Shown here: positions 1 through 9,389 of the stretch, in pieces
Layout: each line of letters opens with the position of its first letter
Numbering within the stretch: the stretch's first letter is position 1
Assembly (NCBI RefSeq): GCF_014697545.1
Contig: NZ_JACJSA010000002.1
Span: 248,001-312,000 of the forward strand
Source: Oscillatoria sp. FACHB-1407
Lineage (GTDB): Bacteria > Cyanobacteriota > Cyanobacteriia > Elainellales > Elainellaceae
Length of the DNA: 64,000 nucleotides
Direction of reading: 5' to 3'
Program-made: the position numbers and the translations under genes
Notes under the pieces: model-generated
Databases searched by the model: none
What the model saw: only the letters and a program-made list of their open reading frames with translations
Told to the model about the DNA's origin: nothing

Positions 1-1
1 G

Positions 2-922
2 GTCAACTCGGTTGAATTTACAAGAGATAGTCAGTTTGTTTTGACAGGAGCCGCAGACGATTTCGTGAAAATTTCACGCAGCGTTGATGGCAGTTTGGTG
101 AGAAGTATTAGAGCGGCTAACAGTGCTGGCTCCGTGAAATCAGTCCGGCTATCTCCTGATGAGACTCTCTTTGCCACAGCCAACGGGGATGAAGGGGTTG
201 TCAAAATCTTCCGCTTCTCTGATGGAACGCTCGTCAGAACGATATCTCACGGTTCGGTCTACTTAGAAGCAGTCGCATTTTCTCCGGATGGTAGATATTT
301 AGCAACAGGAGCTGAAGATGGGCTTAGAATCTATCGCACCTCCGACTATAGCCTGGTTGGTCAATACACTAACCACGGTGACAATGTGGAGTACATCGAC
401 TTTTCCAGTGATGGGCAATACATGATCACAGGGGGCGAAGACGGCAGCGTTCGGATCTGGCAAATGCCTTCCAATGTACCCGTTGGCGTTGCTTCCAACG
501 GTGCTGTGAGCAGTACTTCTGGAGATACCCTGACCGGAGGCGTTGCGGTCAACGTGATCGCGAATCAACCGGGTAGCGATACGTTAACGGGGACGGCAGC
601 AGCAGATTTGTTTGTGTTTAATGCGCCTGGGGATGGAATCGACCAAATCATCAATTTTGAAGCGAATGACCGCTTACAGATCTCCGCTTCCGGGTTTGGT
701 GGTGGGCTAGTTGCGGGCACTACTTTAAATGGAGCGGATGCGACAGGTGTGTTGCAACTTGATGCAGCCCCAACCAGTGCTCTGGCTACATTTCTTTACA
801 ACACTAGTACTGGGGTATTGCAGTTTGACGGGGATGGCATCGGAGCAGGCTCAGCTGTGACGATCGCCACGCTGCAAAGTAATCCATCTCTAACCCCGAC
901 CCAAATTACCCTGGTGGGGTAG
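2..922 (+). CDS. WD40-repeat protein with C-terminal RTX-type domain (5' end outside window)
   Basis: The frame is already open at the first bases, so the N-terminus lies upstream of the window. About 306 residues are visible. The first half holds WD40-like blades (SPDETLFATANGDEGVVKIF, SPDGRYLATGAEDGLRIY, SSDGQYMITGGEDGSVRIWQ). The second half switches to a glycine- and aspartate-rich stretch (GSDTLTGTAAADLFVFN, then FEANDRLQISASGFGG) like the C-terminal domain of cyanobacterial RTX/serralysin-type exported proteins. Inference: a surface or secreted beta-propeller protein exported by a type I-like route. The substrate is unknown. The family call is good; the function is not known. Confidence 0.75.
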   Translation, partial: VNSVEFTRDSQFVLTGAADDFVKISRSVDGSLVRSIRAANSAGSVKSVRLSPDETLFATANGDEGVVKIFRFSDGTLVRTISHGSVYLEAVAFSPDGRYLATGAEDGLRIYRTSDYSLVGQYTNHGDNVEYIDFSSDGQYMITGGEDGSVRIWQMPSNVPVGVASNGAVSSTSGDTLTGGVAVNVIANQPGSDTLTGTAAADLFVFNAPGDGIDQIINFEANDRLQISASGFGGGLVAGTTLNGADATGVLQLDAAPTSALATFLYNTSTGVLQFDGDGIGAGSAVTIATLQSNPSLTPTQITLVG

Positions 923-1080
923 TAAAAACCGCCATAAAGGACATACTGCGATCGCCACAACATTCGTTAGAATTTATCCCAACATCTTTATGCGTTCTAC
1001 AGCACCTTCTGTTTTCTTAGCTCTTCAGGTTAAGGATCTATTCCTCTCGGTGAGTCTCTATTCTGCGTTAATATTCACGA

Positions 1081-2523
1081 ATGACATCTCTACCCGTTCC
1101 GAGACAACCTTCTCAATCGTCTGATATCGCTGGCAGTGGCACGCCATCACCAGAGATTACGCCTGTGTTTGCGTTAAAAGAGTTGGTGTCTCGGTTGCGT
1201 CGAGAGCAAAACAAAATTCAGGATTTGCTGGGGTCGTTGGGGTTTGCGTTACGCAGTTTTAACAATCTCAAACAGTTTTTGGAATTGACCCCCCTGATTG
1301 CCAGTCGGGTAACCGATGCCGATGGTGGCGCACTCATTCTATTTAGACCGGATGGGCAGATGCGCCTGGAACGGTTGCACTGTCAGGACAACACTCAGTG
1401 TCAGGACATCCGCAAGGCACTGGAGGCAGCCACCCGTGAGATCACAAGTGCGGCTCCGACCACCCCTGGGCAGTCCCTCACCCTCTCCAACAACCTCACT
1501 GCTGCCCTCGACCATCAGGTAAGCCTGTCTCTCGGAACGGATGTGCAACTGTTTGGCACGACCATTTTGACAAAAAGTACGGAGCGGGGGCGGCTTTATG
1601 TCTTCAGCCGTGACCCCGATTATGAGTGGACAGAGACTCGGCAAAAACTGGTGCGACTGGTGGCAGACCAGACGGCCGTGGCGATCGCCAATGACGAACT
1701 CACAGTTGAACTGCGGAAGAAGGAACGACTCGATCGCGAGTTAGAAATTGGGGCTGAAATTCAACTGCAACTGTTGCCGCGTCAGTGTCCCAACATCACA
1801 GGGATTGAAGTCGCCGCTCGGACTCAACCCGCTAGCCGCGTGGGGGGCGACTATTACGACTTTATCCCCGCCAACTATGACCAGATCCGCGCCAAAAAAG
1901 GAGCGGTCTACGAGTCCGATCGCTGGAGTGTAGCGATCGGTGATGTCATGGGCAAAGGTGTTCCTGCTGGGTTAATCATGACAATGTTGCGGGGCATGTT
2001 GCGAGCCGAAGTGTTGAACAAACACTCGCCTGCACGCATCTTGCAGCATTTGAATCACGTCATGTATACCGATCTGGAAAACTCCAATCGCTTTGTGACG
2101 CTGTTCTATTCCGAGTACGACACTCAAACCCAAACGCTGTATTACAGCAACGCGGCTCACAATCCGCCGTTACTCTGGCAAGCTGAAACCCAAACCATTC
2201 AACGGTTAGATACGCTGGGTATGTTGATTGGGCTGGATGTCGATACGCAATATCACGATGCTCAAGTGCAGCTTCATCCCGGTGACACTCTGATCTATTA
2301 CACCGACGGGTTTACTGATGCGGCTAACCAAAATGGCGATCGCTTTGATGAAGAAAACCTGAAAAATGCCTTTCAGTGGGCGTGTCAGCATTGCGAGACT
2401 CCACAAGCCATATTGGATCATCTTTTTAATCAGGTGCAGCAGTTTATCGGCGTGTCAAATCGCGCTGAAGATGACATGACGTTGATCGTGATGCAGATCA
2501 AAAAACCTGACGCAACGGTATAA
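1081..2523 (+). CDS. GAF domain-containing PP2C-family (SpoIIE/RsbU-type) serine phosphatase
   Basis: 480 residues. Roughly residues 50-215 look like a GAF sensor, a short charged helix follows, and residues about 245-475 form a SpoIIE/RsbU-type phosphatase. Visible metal-binding motifs are RVGGDYYDF, IGDVMGKGVPAGL, YYTDGFTDA and AEDDMTLIV, which carry the usual Asp ligands. Known role of the family: Mn/Mg-dependent dephosphorylation of anti-sigma-antagonist-like proteins in partner-switching pathways. No anti-sigma or STAS partner gene lies nearby, so the target cannot be named. The ATG start follows a 158-bp spacer without a clear Shine-Dalgarno site. Confidence 0.88.
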   Translation: MTSLPVPRQPSQSSDIAGSGTPSPEITPVFALKELVSRLRREQNKIQDLLGSLGFALRSFNNLKQFLELTPLIASRVTDADGGALILFRPDGQMRLERLHCQDNTQCQDIRKALEAATREITSAAPTTPGQSLTLSNNLTAALDHQVSLSLGTDVQLFGTTILTKSTERGRLYVFSRDPDYEWTETRQKLVRLVADQTAVAIANDELTVELRKKERLDRELEIGAEIQLQLLPRQCPNITGIEVAARTQPASRVGGDYYDFIPANYDQIRAKKGAVYESDRWSVAIGDVMGKGVPAGLIMTMLRGMLRAEVLNKHSPARILQHLNHVMYTDLENSNRFVTLFYSEYDTQTQTLYYSNAAHNPPLLWQAETQTIQRLDTLGMLIGLDVDTQYHDAQVQLHPGDTLIYYTDGFTDAANQNGDRFDEENLKNAFQWACQHCETPQAILDHLFNQVQQFIGVSNRAEDDMTLIVMQIKKPDATV

Positions 2524-2586
2524 AAGTGATTTCGTGCCGTATGCTAATTCTGAAACAACTGTTGTCCATTTGGTGTGAGAAGACCC

Positions 2587-2832
2587 ATGTTGCTGATTCA
2601 TCTTGTACAAGACATGCCAACGTTGCTGGCGGTTAGCCCCGATAGCGATTTTTGGAACCTGCTGTGGCATCCCCACTTGGATTGGAGCTTGCTTGCCCAG
2701 CAATTTGAGACAGATGTTTTTGCGAATGCACGCCGATCGTTTGATAACTTTGTCAAATCCGGTCAACTATGGGCATTGTTGATCGGTTTAGTGATTGGCT
2801 ATCTCGTTCGTAGTTTTACTTCCTACGGCTAA
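2587..2832 (+). CDS. Small hypothetical membrane-anchored protein
   Basis: 81 residues from ATG; an in-frame GTG 12 bases upstream would add four residues. The C-terminal part (about residues 59-76, LWALLIGLVIGYLVRSF) is a single hydrophobic helix, so the protein is probably tail-anchored with a soluble N-terminus. It follows the phosphatase gene by about 60 bases on the same strand and may be co-transcribed. I do not recognise the family. Confidence 0.6.
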   Translation: MLLIHLVQDMPTLLAVSPDSDFWNLLWHPHLDWSLLAQQFETDVFANARRSFDNFVKSGQLWALLIGLVIGYLVRSFTSYG

Positions 2833-3140
2833 GTAGGAAGGGGAATCGGGAGTAGGGAATGGGGCGTGGGGAGTAGGCTGATGCTCACGGCGGAAGCCGA
2901 ACGGGAAGAGCAAGTGAGAACGGGTGTATGGACTCAAAGGATGAGCCATGCTCCCTTACTCTCCCGGCTCTCCTCATTCGCTTAAATCTAATCACGACTT
3001 ACGCCGTTAGCTCCCTCAAATCTCCTTGAAAAGAGGGATTTCCGCTCCGATCCCTGGTCAAAGCTACCGTGAACACAGGTCTTGGTTGAGATGCCAAGCT
3101 TCTGCGTGATATTTTTGTTTTTTCCATCGGGGTAGGTCAC
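2833..3140 (+). other. Non-coding spacer with G-rich low-complexity stretch
   Basis: The first part (2837-2877) is a run of GGGAAT/GGGAGTAGG-like units, a type of low-complexity repeat common between cyanobacterial genes. The rest shows no ORF or RNA gene I can recognise. It must contain the leader of argH. Confidence 0.5.
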
Positions 3141-4553
3141 TTGAACAACTCAGCATCTCAGCCACTCACGCAACAACAAACCTGGAGCCAGCGATTTGAG
3201 TCGGCTCTCCATCCGGCGATCGCCCAATTCAACGCCAGCATTGGGTTTGATATCGAGCTGATTGAATATGACCTCACCGGGTCACAAGCCCATGCCAAAA
3301 TGCTGGCCAAGGTTGGGATCATCTCACCTGAAGAGGGGGAGCAACTGGTAAATGGGTTAGAGCAAATTCGACAGGAATATCGGCAGGGGTTCTTTAATCC
3401 CGGTGTCGATGCGGAGGATGTTCACTTTGCGGTGGAGCGTCGCCTGACCGAGTTGGTCGGCGATGTGGGCAAAAAGCTGCATACAGCGCGATCGCGCAAT
3501 GACCAGGTAGGCACCGACACACGCCTGTACCTGCGGGATCAGATCACCCAACTGCGGCAACAATTGCGCGAGTTTCAAACGGTGTTGCTGACTCTGGCAG
3601 AACAGCACGTCGAAACCCTGATTCCCGGATACACTCACCTGCAACGCGCCCAACCGTTGAGTCTGGCGCATCACCTGCTGGCGTATGTCGAGATGGCACA
3701 ACGTGACTGGGAGCGATTGGGCGATGTCTACAAGCGAGTTAACCTCTCACCTCTCGGATCGGGGGCACTGGCAGGCACCACCTTTCCCATCGATCGCCAC
3801 TACACGGCCGAGTTGTTGGGGTTTGATGCGGTCTACGAAAATAGCCTGGATGGGGTGAGCGATCGCGACTTTGCCATTGAGTTTAGCTGTGCTGCCAGTC
3901 TGATCATGGTGCATCTCTCGCGATTGTCAGAAGAGGTGATCCTGTGGGCATCTGAGGAATTTGCCTTCGTCACCCTCAAAGACTCCTGCTCAACGGGGTC
4001 AAGCATCATGCCGCAGAAAAAGAATCCCGACGTGCCGGAGTTAGTCCGGGGCAAAACCGGGCGCGTGTTTGGACACCTCCAGGGATTGCTGGTGCTGATG
4101 AAAGGCTTGCCCCTGGCATACAACAAAGACTTACAGGAAGACAAAGAAGCTCTGTTTGACACGGTCAAAACGGTTAGAGCCTGTCTGGAGGCGATGACCA
4201 TCTTGATGCAGGAGGGGCTAGAGTTTCGCCCGACTCGCCTCAACGCAGCGGTGGCAGAAGATTTCTCCAATGCAACCGATGTGGCGGACTATCTGGCAGC
4301 GAAGGGAGTGCCCTTCCGGGAGGCTTACAATCTCGTTGGCAAGGTGGTCAAAACCTCCCTCGCCGCAGGCAAGTTGCTCAAGGATTTGACCCTGGAGGAG
4401 TGGCAAACCATTCATCCCGCCTTTGAAACGGATATCTATGAGGCGATCGCCCCGCGTCAGGTGGTGTCAGCCCGCAACAGCTACGGAGGCACTGGCTTTG
4501 AGCAGGTCAAAGCGGCTTTGAGTCGGGCGCGATCGCGTCTAGCGTCCTCATAG
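3141..4553 (+). CDS. argH: Argininosuccinate lyase
   Basis: 470 residues, normal length for ArgH, which splits argininosuccinate into arginine and fumarate in the last step of arginine synthesis. The fumarase/aspartase superfamily signature is present ([12 protein letters not shown] near residue 292), as are [13 protein letters not shown] near residue 113 and HLQRAQP near residue 165. The start is TTG: no in-frame ATG occurs before residue 53, and a stop lies about 50 bases upstream. The homology region begins at about residue 14 ([15 protein letters not shown]). Transcribed with, or just before, the AraC regulator, 17 bases downstream. Confidence 0.97.
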   Translation: MNNSASQPLTQQQTWSQRFESALHPAIAQFNASIGFDIELIEYDLTGSQAHAKMLAKVGIISPEEGEQLVNGLEQIRQEYRQGFFNPGVDAEDVHFAVERRLTELVGDVGKKLHTARSRNDQVGTDTRLYLRDQITQLRQQLREFQTVLLTLAEQHVETLIPGYTHLQRAQPLSLAHHLLAYVEMAQRDWERLGDVYKRVNLSPLGSGALAGTTFPIDRHYTAELLGFDAVYENSLDGVSDRDFAIEFSCAASLIMVHLSRLSEEVILWASEEFAFVTLKDSCSTGSSIMPQKKNPDVPELVRGKTGRVFGHLQGLLVLMKGLPLAYNKDLQEDKEALFDTVKTVRACLEAMTILMQEGLEFRPTRLNAAVAEDFSNATDVADYLAAKGVPFREAYNLVGKVVKTSLAAGKLLKDLTLEEWQTIHPAFETDIYEAIAPRQVVSARNSYGGTGFEQVKAALSRARSRLASS

Positions 4554-4570
4554 ATCTTCCACAAACCGCC

Positions 4571-5497
4571 ATGCCCAAGCCCCAATCCTTGACGATTGAT
4601 CTCAAGCAAACAGAATCCTTTCTCCAGATCTTTCCGCGATCGCCTGTGCAGGTGAGCAACCCGTCCACTTGGCAGGGCATCTTTTTGGCGCATCATCGCC
4701 AACCCGCCTGGGAAATGCCCGAAAACCATGTTTCTCAACACATCCTCAGTGTCAACATCGGCGCAGCGAGTAAGGTAGAACGGGTGATCGATGGACAGCT
4801 TCAGCGCGAGCGGTTCCTGCCGGGGAACACCGCCATTTATCCGTCAGAGGTCGATTACACCCTGCGGTGGGAGCGAGATGTCGAGTTTATCTTGTTGGGA
4901 ATTGATCCGGTTCTGTTGCAACAAACAGCGATCGACGTGTTGAATCAAAACACCGTGGAACTGGTGCCCTTGTTGGATACCACCGACCCGCTGATTCACA
5001 GTATGGCGTTGACCCTCAAAGCCGAACTGGAAAACTCCCAGTTGGGCGGACGCATGTATGTCGAGGCGATCGCCCAAAGCCTCTCCATTCATCTCCTCCG
5101 CAACTATTCCGTTCACCCAAAAGCCATTCCAACCGCGCTCACAGCGGGGCTACCCAAACACAAACTCCATCAGGCAGTGGACTATATCCACGAGCACCTC
5201 CAGCACGAGCTAACCCTGGCGGACATCGCGGCAGTGGTGCAGATGAGTCCCTTTCATTTTGCGCGTCTGTTTAAGCAATCCACCGGACTCGCACCCCATC
5301 AGTTCGTGATTCGCTGTCGGGTCGAACGAGCCAAAGAATTGTTGCTCCGAGGACAGATGGCGATCGCCGACATTGCCATTGAGGTCGGTTTTGCCAACCA
5401 GAGCCATCTCAATCGCCACTTCAAACGGATTGTTGGCGTCACTCCCAAGATTGCTTTAGAAAATAGCAAGAACGTATCACGTACCGCAAAAGCGTGA
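4571..5497 (+). CDS. AraC-family transcriptional regulator
   Basis: 308 residues. The N-terminal 190 residues resemble a cupin-type effector domain. The C-terminal 100 residues carry the two helix-turn-helix motifs of AraC/XylS proteins (LTLADIAAVVQMSPFHFARL and IADIAIEVGFANQSHLNRHF). ATG start 17 bases after argH. It heads a same-strand run of four small enzyme-like genes (5611-7223), which are its most likely targets. Effector unknown. Confidence 0.92.
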   Translation: MPKPQSLTIDLKQTESFLQIFPRSPVQVSNPSTWQGIFLAHHRQPAWEMPENHVSQHILSVNIGAASKVERVIDGQLQRERFLPGNTAIYPSEVDYTLRWERDVEFILLGIDPVLLQQTAIDVLNQNTVELVPLLDTTDPLIHSMALTLKAELENSQLGGRMYVEAIAQSLSIHLLRNYSVHPKAIPTALTAGLPKHKLHQAVDYIHEHLQHELTLADIAAVVQMSPFHFARLFKQSTGLAPHQFVIRCRVERAKELLLRGQMAIADIAIEVGFANQSHLNRHFKRIVGVTPKIALENSKNVSRTAKA

Positions 5498-5610
5498 AAG
5501 ATATCTGATCCTTGAAACATTTACGTTGAGAGACGTAGGGTTTGTCATGCCAGACCCGTACAAGCATTAGTCACGGTTCCAATTCAAATTGGCATTATCG
5601 AGCGATCGCA

Positions 5611-6024
5611 ATGGCTTCTCCCAATGCCGACCTGGCAATCTCTTTCTATCGAGCCGTCGAAAGTGGCTCTGTCGATTCTCTCACAACGATCTTGGCTCCA
5701 GACTGGGAAGAAATTCCCCTAGCCTATCCCGGTCAACCCCCCGGTGTGAATGGCTATGCACCCGTTGTCCAAACCTTTAAAGCTGCCTTTCCCGATGGGC
5801 GATTTCAGATCGAAGATGTGATCGAAGCAGGAACTAAAGTCGTCATCCGGACGACCGTTCACGGGACGCATCAAGGGGCTTTTTTGGGGGTCGAACCAAC
5901 TCACAAACCCATTTCCTTTGCAACGATCGACATTCACGAAATTGCAGATAACAAAATTGTGCGATCGTGGCACATCGAAGACTTCTTTGGACTGCTACAG
6001 CAAATCAATCCTTCATCCCCTTAG
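5611..6024 (+). CDS. SnoaL-like (NTF2-fold) ester cyclase family protein
   Basis: 137 residues from ATG 5611. An in-frame TTG at 5542 would add an unconvincing leader. The pattern (FYRAVESGSVDSLTTILAPDWEE, YAPVVQTFKAAFPDGRFQIEDVIEAGTKVVIR, GTHQGAFLGVEPTHKPISFATIDIHEI) is that of SnoaL-like polyketide cyclase/ester cyclase proteins, small alpha+beta cones binding hydrophobic ligands. The closing 'IVRSWHIEDFFGLLQQI' is also typical. Substrate not deducible. Followed 11 bases later by the EthD-like gene. Confidence 0.8.
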   Translation: MASPNADLAISFYRAVESGSVDSLTTILAPDWEEIPLAYPGQPPGVNGYAPVVQTFKAAFPDGRFQIEDVIEAGTKVVIRTTVHGTHQGAFLGVEPTHKPISFATIDIHEIADNKIVRSWHIEDFFGLLQQINPSSP

Positions 6025-6035
6025 ATCTCATTCCT

Positions 6036-6437
6036 ATGATTAAGTTTGTTTACTGCATTCGCAAACGTGCCGATCTAAGTGAAGAAGCGTTTCATACCTT
6101 CTGGCGTGATGTTCATGGTCCCTTTATCCGCAATCTGGCTAAAACGCTGCGAGCCACAAAATACATTCAAAGCCACACGCTCAACACGCCCATCAATGCC
6201 GAAATCGCCAAGTCTCGTGGTCTGGAGCCATCCCCCTACGACGGTGTGACTGAAATTTGGTGGGACAGCATGGAGGATTTTTTGGCTGCCGTCAGCACCC
6301 CCGAAGGACAGGAAGCCGCACAGAAATACATCACCGATCCCACCGTGGGGGAAACCAATTTTGTCGATTTCTCCCAATCTCGCGCTTTTTTAACCGAGGA
6401 GCATGTCGTCTTTGACTTCTCCTCGGAGCAACCTTAA
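6036..6437 (+). CDS. EthD domain-containing protein
   Basis: 133 residues from ATG 6036; an upstream frame extension overlaps the previous gene and looks spurious. The N-terminus (MIKFVYCIRKRADLSEEAF, then FWRDVHGP) matches the EthD family of dimeric alpha-beta barrels, which often sit in small-molecule degradation or cyclisation operons. A second typical block is YDGVTEIWWDSMEDFLAA. Likely co-transcribed with the genes on either side (11 and 39 base gaps). Exact reaction unknown. Confidence 0.8.
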   Translation: MIKFVYCIRKRADLSEEAFHTFWRDVHGPFIRNLAKTLRATKYIQSHTLNTPINAEIAKSRGLEPSPYDGVTEIWWDSMEDFLAAVSTPEGQEAAQKYITDPTVGETNFVDFSQSRAFLTEEHVVFDFSSEQP

Positions 6438-6476
6438 TGCCTCCACATCACACTTCATTCAGTCAGGAAAACTAAT

Positions 6477-6770
6477 ATGCAATTTTTGGTGCTGGGTCGA
6501 ATAACCAAAGGGGTTTCGGTCGAACAAGTCATGCCCCATGTGAAAGCTGAGGCAGAGGCAGTCTGGCAAAACTATGCGGCTGATATCGTGCGATCGATTC
6601 ACTACATTGCCGATATGAGCGGTGCCGTTATTTTATGTGAGGCTGACGACCTGGAAACAATGCAGGCAGCCGTTGCACAATTACCTATGGCAAAAGCGAA
6701 CGTTTTACAGTTTGAAATTTTGCCTTTAAAGCCCTATACCGGGCTAGAGGCACTGTTTGCCAAGCCCTAA
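6477..6770 (+). CDS. Small dimeric alpha-beta-barrel-like protein (muconolactone isomerase-like)
   Basis: 97 residues, ATG start. The sequence reads as one beta-alpha-beta-beta-alpha-beta unit (MQFLVLGRITKGVSVEQVMP, IHYIADMSGAVILCEADDLE, LQFEILPLKPYTGLEALF). This resembles the muconolactone-isomerase/YCII-like ferredoxin-fold families. Third small enzyme-like gene in the run behind the AraC regulator. I cannot assign a substrate. Confidence 0.6.
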   Translation: MQFLVLGRITKGVSVEQVMPHVKAEAEAVWQNYAADIVRSIHYIADMSGAVILCEADDLETMQAAVAQLPMAKANVLQFEILPLKPYTGLEALFAKP

Positions 6771-6803
6771 TTTGCCAAAACCGAGTGGAGTGAGAGAAGA
6801 GTT

Positions 6804-7223
6804 ATGACACTACGCGATCGCGTTCAGGAATTGTTGGAATTTCAAACAACCAATCCCACTGTTGAAGAGGTCTACGAACGGTTTTATGACGAGAATGTCG
6901 TGGTGCAAGAAAACCTGAATCCGCCGCGAATTGGGCGAGTTATCAGCATCGATCGCCAAAAGCGCATGAATGCCAACGTTAAGGAAATACACGAAGTCAA
7001 AATTGGGGCGGTGTTAGTCGATGACACGGGAGCAACGGAACCGTTAAGCGGTCGCTCTGTGATCGAGCTACATCTTGATCTCACAACGATGGATGGATAT
7101 CGAATTCGGATTGAGGAATTGGGATTACAGACCTGGAGCAACGGACGGATTATTCAAGAGCGATATTTTTACGATCCCGTCAACATCCAGGGCAATGCCA
7201 AACTCATCAACGAGGTGCATTAG
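6804..7223 (+). CDS. NTF2-like (SnoaL-like) protein
   Basis: 139 residues, ATG with an upstream purine-rich GAGAGAAGA ribosome site. Blocks such as TVEEVYERFYDENVVVQENL, SGRSVIELHLDLTTMDGYRI and IIQERYFYDP fit the NTF2/SnoaL fold, in which a helical lid covers a beta sheet with a ligand cavity. Second NTF2-like protein of the same operon and not closely similar to the first. The pair may act on related intermediates; this is inference. Confidence 0.65.
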   Translation: MTLRDRVQELLEFQTTNPTVEEVYERFYDENVVVQENLNPPRIGRVISIDRQKRMNANVKEIHEVKIGAVLVDDTGATEPLSGRSVIELHLDLTTMDGYRIRIEELGLQTWSNGRIIQERYFYDPVNIQGNAKLINEVH

Positions 7224-7246
7224 CAGAGACGTGCATTAGACACCCA

Positions 7247-8026
7247 TTAAGGGTTAGTCAGTTCATCCAACCACACATTTACCTGCAACCGTAGACGGGC
7301 TGCCAGACCTGTGGTGGCTTGTTTGGGCTGGGCAAGAGCCTCGATCGCCCGATTGTAGTCTGCGATCGCGCAATTCCAGTCGCCCCACAAATGATAGGTG
7401 CGTCCACGCTCAGCATAAATGTGACCCTCCAGTTGGTGTCCCATGCAGAGTGCCAGGTCAAAACATTCGACCGCTTGCTCATACATCTTCAGGTCACGGA
7501 ACGTGATGCCTTGATTGATCCAGGCGCGGATGTTGCCGGGGTTGAGGTCAAGGGCAGTGTCGTAGTCCAGGATGGCTTCGAGCAAATCACCCTGGGAGGC
7601 GTGATAGTTGGCGCGGTTGTTGTACACACTGTCTAATCGGGGGTTGAGTTCGATCGCCCGATTGTAATCTGCGAGTGCGGCTTCCCACTGACCCCCCTGG
7701 AAGTAAACCAAGCCACGGTTGTTGTAGTCGGTGGCACTGTCGGGGTTGCGCTCAATCAATTCGGTAAACAGGGCGATCGCTTCCAAGTAGTTCCCTTGCT
7801 GCACTTCGGCAAGTGCCCGTTGCCGCAGCAAAATGTCGCGATCGCCTTGGCTCAGATTAGAGATAGAAGACTTGCCACCAGTGACACCTTCGCGCGATTG
7901 CTTCCGTCGGGGTGTGACACGAGAACGAGATATCAGACGAGCATGAGTCGCAGATGTTTTAACTGCGGTTCCAGTCGAACTAGCTTGGTGTTCCTTGTTA
8001 CGGCTTGCAGGCGATCGCAGATTCAT
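7247..8026 (-). CDS. Tetratricopeptide repeat (TPR) protein
   Basis: 259 residues. A basic, low-complexity N-terminus of about 60 residues precedes five TPR units (LLEAILDYDTALDLNPGNIR and similar, each 34 residues with the W/L-G-Y-A-P pattern). TPRs mediate protein binding. Partner unknown. Its 3' end faces the 3' end of the NTF2-like operon (24 bases apart), and its 5' end is divergent from the gene at 8518. Confidence 0.88.
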   Translation of the reverse strand: MNLRSPASRNKEHQASSTGTAVKTSATHARLISRSRVTPRRKQSREGVTGGKSSISNLSQGDRDILLRQRALAEVQQGNYLEAIALFTELIERNPDSATDYNNRGLVYFQGGQWEAALADYNRAIELNPRLDSVYNNRANYHASQGDLLEAILDYDTALDLNPGNIRAWINQGITFRDLKMYEQAVECFDLALCMGHQLEGHIYAERGRTYHLWGDWNCAIADYNRAIEALAQPKQATTGLAARLRLQVNVWLDELTNP

Positions 8027-8517
8027 AGCATCCTCAAAAGTGATATAGCCTGATCAGGTCAACGTCGAATGGAGTTACTGTTCAGCATCTTCTTCAGTGT
8101 CTTCCAGTTTTGATGAAGACGTGTGCATTCCTGTGTCACTTGATAATGTGTCTGTTTAAGTGAAATTGTTAGGTTGAAACTACGGATTTTAAAATCACAA
8201 GTAGAAAAACCTCCTAACGCTTAAAACCCAGACTCAGACATAAATGCACACCCTTTTTTGCCTCTCCTGGGTTACAGTGAGGCTCCGTGTAATCTCTGAA
8301 GATTGCCAAAACTTTGTGAACCCCTACACACTACTCAAAAGACTGGGATCAGTCAGGACGGGATTTATGAAGGGTTTGTAATTTTTGATGTAGGGAGAAT
8401 GTAGACGGTCTTAAGTTAATCTTTGAAACCGTTTCAGCATTGAGATTGACCAAACCCGTTAAGATTGGCTATGCATTGCTGGAACTACTGTATTTATCGC
8501 ACGGCTTAAAACTGTTT
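8027..8517. other. Divergent intergenic region
   Basis: About 490 bases separate the divergent TPR gene and the hypothetical gene at 8518. It must hold promoters for both. No repeat, RNA gene or clear hairpin was recognised. Confidence 0.5.
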
Positions 8518-8982
8518 ATGACAACGGCAACTTCATATCCCAATGCCCCGGATGTTTCAACCGATGATTATCTCGTTGTGGGCTTAGCCATTTGTTTTAT
8601 TAAAGATGAAGACGGAGTGCATGAGGTTCAAGTTGCAGAGCCGATTCCATCAGCGGCACTAGAGGCGATCGCGAAGGGCATTCCAACTTCCTATCGGGCT
8701 GCCTGTGGCACAACTCTGGGGGCGGTATTGGCAGGCGAAGATGCCAAACTACCGACGGACTTCCCGGCAGCAACACAATTTTGTGATGACTTTGCCTTTC
8801 GGGCGATCGCGGCTGCCCGCACTTACAAAGCCCGGTCTGCTGCTCAAGATCACATTCCCCTGGGTTCTCTGCGGGATGATTTTAATTTCTCAACCGAGCG
8901 TAAACGAGTGTTAAACTCTGAACGGCTTGTCCGCACGGAGGACAATGTCAAACAACATGAGTACACTCATAAAGTTTTGTAA
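8518..8982 (+). CDS. Conserved hypothetical protein
   Basis: 154 residues from ATG 8518; an in-frame TTG at 8440 would add 26 residues but lacks support. Soluble, with no signal peptide or membrane helix. Notable blocks are YLVVGLAICFIKDEDGVHEV, AEPIPSAALEAIAKGIPTSY and RTEDNVKQHEYTHKVL. The composition and conserved look suggest a real cyanobacterial protein, but I cannot name a domain. The broken GST remnant lies directly downstream. Confidence 0.6.
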   Translation: MTTATSYPNAPDVSTDDYLVVGLAICFIKDEDGVHEVQVAEPIPSAALEAIAKGIPTSYRAACGTTLGAVLAGEDAKLPTDFPAATQFCDDFAFRAIAAARTYKARSAAQDHIPLGSLRDDFNFSTERKRVLNSERLVRTEDNVKQHEYTHKVL

Positions 8983-9005
8983 AGAAAACCCTCTGATCAA
9001 ATTGG

Positions 9006-9168
9006 CTGAAGCTCCATGGTGGTGCTCGGAGTCGAGCATCAACTGTGCAGTGGTATTTAGAGGAACTTGCTATTCCCTTTGAACTTTCTTGAGTATGGGG
9101 CGATCGCCGAGTATCTACAACGGATTACTCAGCGAGCCGCATTCCAAACAACGATTGGAAACCGTTGA
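9006..9168 (+). pseudogene. Glutathione S-transferase remnant with internal deletion
   Basis: Bases 9006-9089 translate as LKLHGGARSR..STVQWYLEELAIPFE, the classic N-terminal thioredoxin-fold start of a bacterial GST. Bases 9088-9168, in a different frame, translate as LEYGAIAEYLQRITQRAAFQ..., the usual C-terminal end of the same kind of protein, and finish with TGA. The middle of the protein (roughly 130-150 residues) is missing and the two halves meet out of frame. The start codon is also lost. A decayed gene, not a short protein. Confidence 0.85.
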
Positions 9169-9185
9169 AGCAAGGAGTGAACAGC

Positions 9186-9216
9186 AAAAAAAGGGGCACT
9201 GGTATCAGTGCCCTTT
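9186..9216 (-). terminator. Intrinsic terminator of psbK
   Basis: Read on the minus strand: stem GGGCACTG, loop, CAGTGCCC, followed by a run of seven T. It lies 36 bases beyond the psbK stop codon. The opposite strand also carries T-rich sequence after the stem, so it may work both ways. Confidence 0.8.
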
Positions 9217-9251
9217 GTTCATTTTTGTAACAACTTGAGGACATTTTAGAG

Positions 9252-9389
9252 TTATCTAAAACCAACTGCGGCTTGCCAAACAAACGCAAGCAGGAAGAAG
9301 AACAACGGAATCAGGGGCAGAACATCTACCAGGGGGTCAAAAATGGAATAGGCTTCCGGTAACTTTGCTAAGAGCAATGCTGCTTCCAT
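9252..9389 (-). CDS. psbK: Photosystem II reaction center protein K precursor
   Basis: A 45-residue minus-strand gene. It reads [20 protein letters not shown], continues [20 protein letters not shown] and ends AVGFR. This is the full PsbK sequence: a short propeptide cleaved before KLPEAY, then one membrane helix. PsbK is a low-molecular-mass subunit at the periphery of the photosystem II core, near CP43. It stands alone here, with no other photosystem gene beside it and its own terminator. It proves the cyanobacterial origin of the window. Confidence 0.97.
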   Translation of the reverse strand: MEAALLLAKLPEAYSIFDPLVDVLPLIPLFFFLLAFVWQAAVGFR

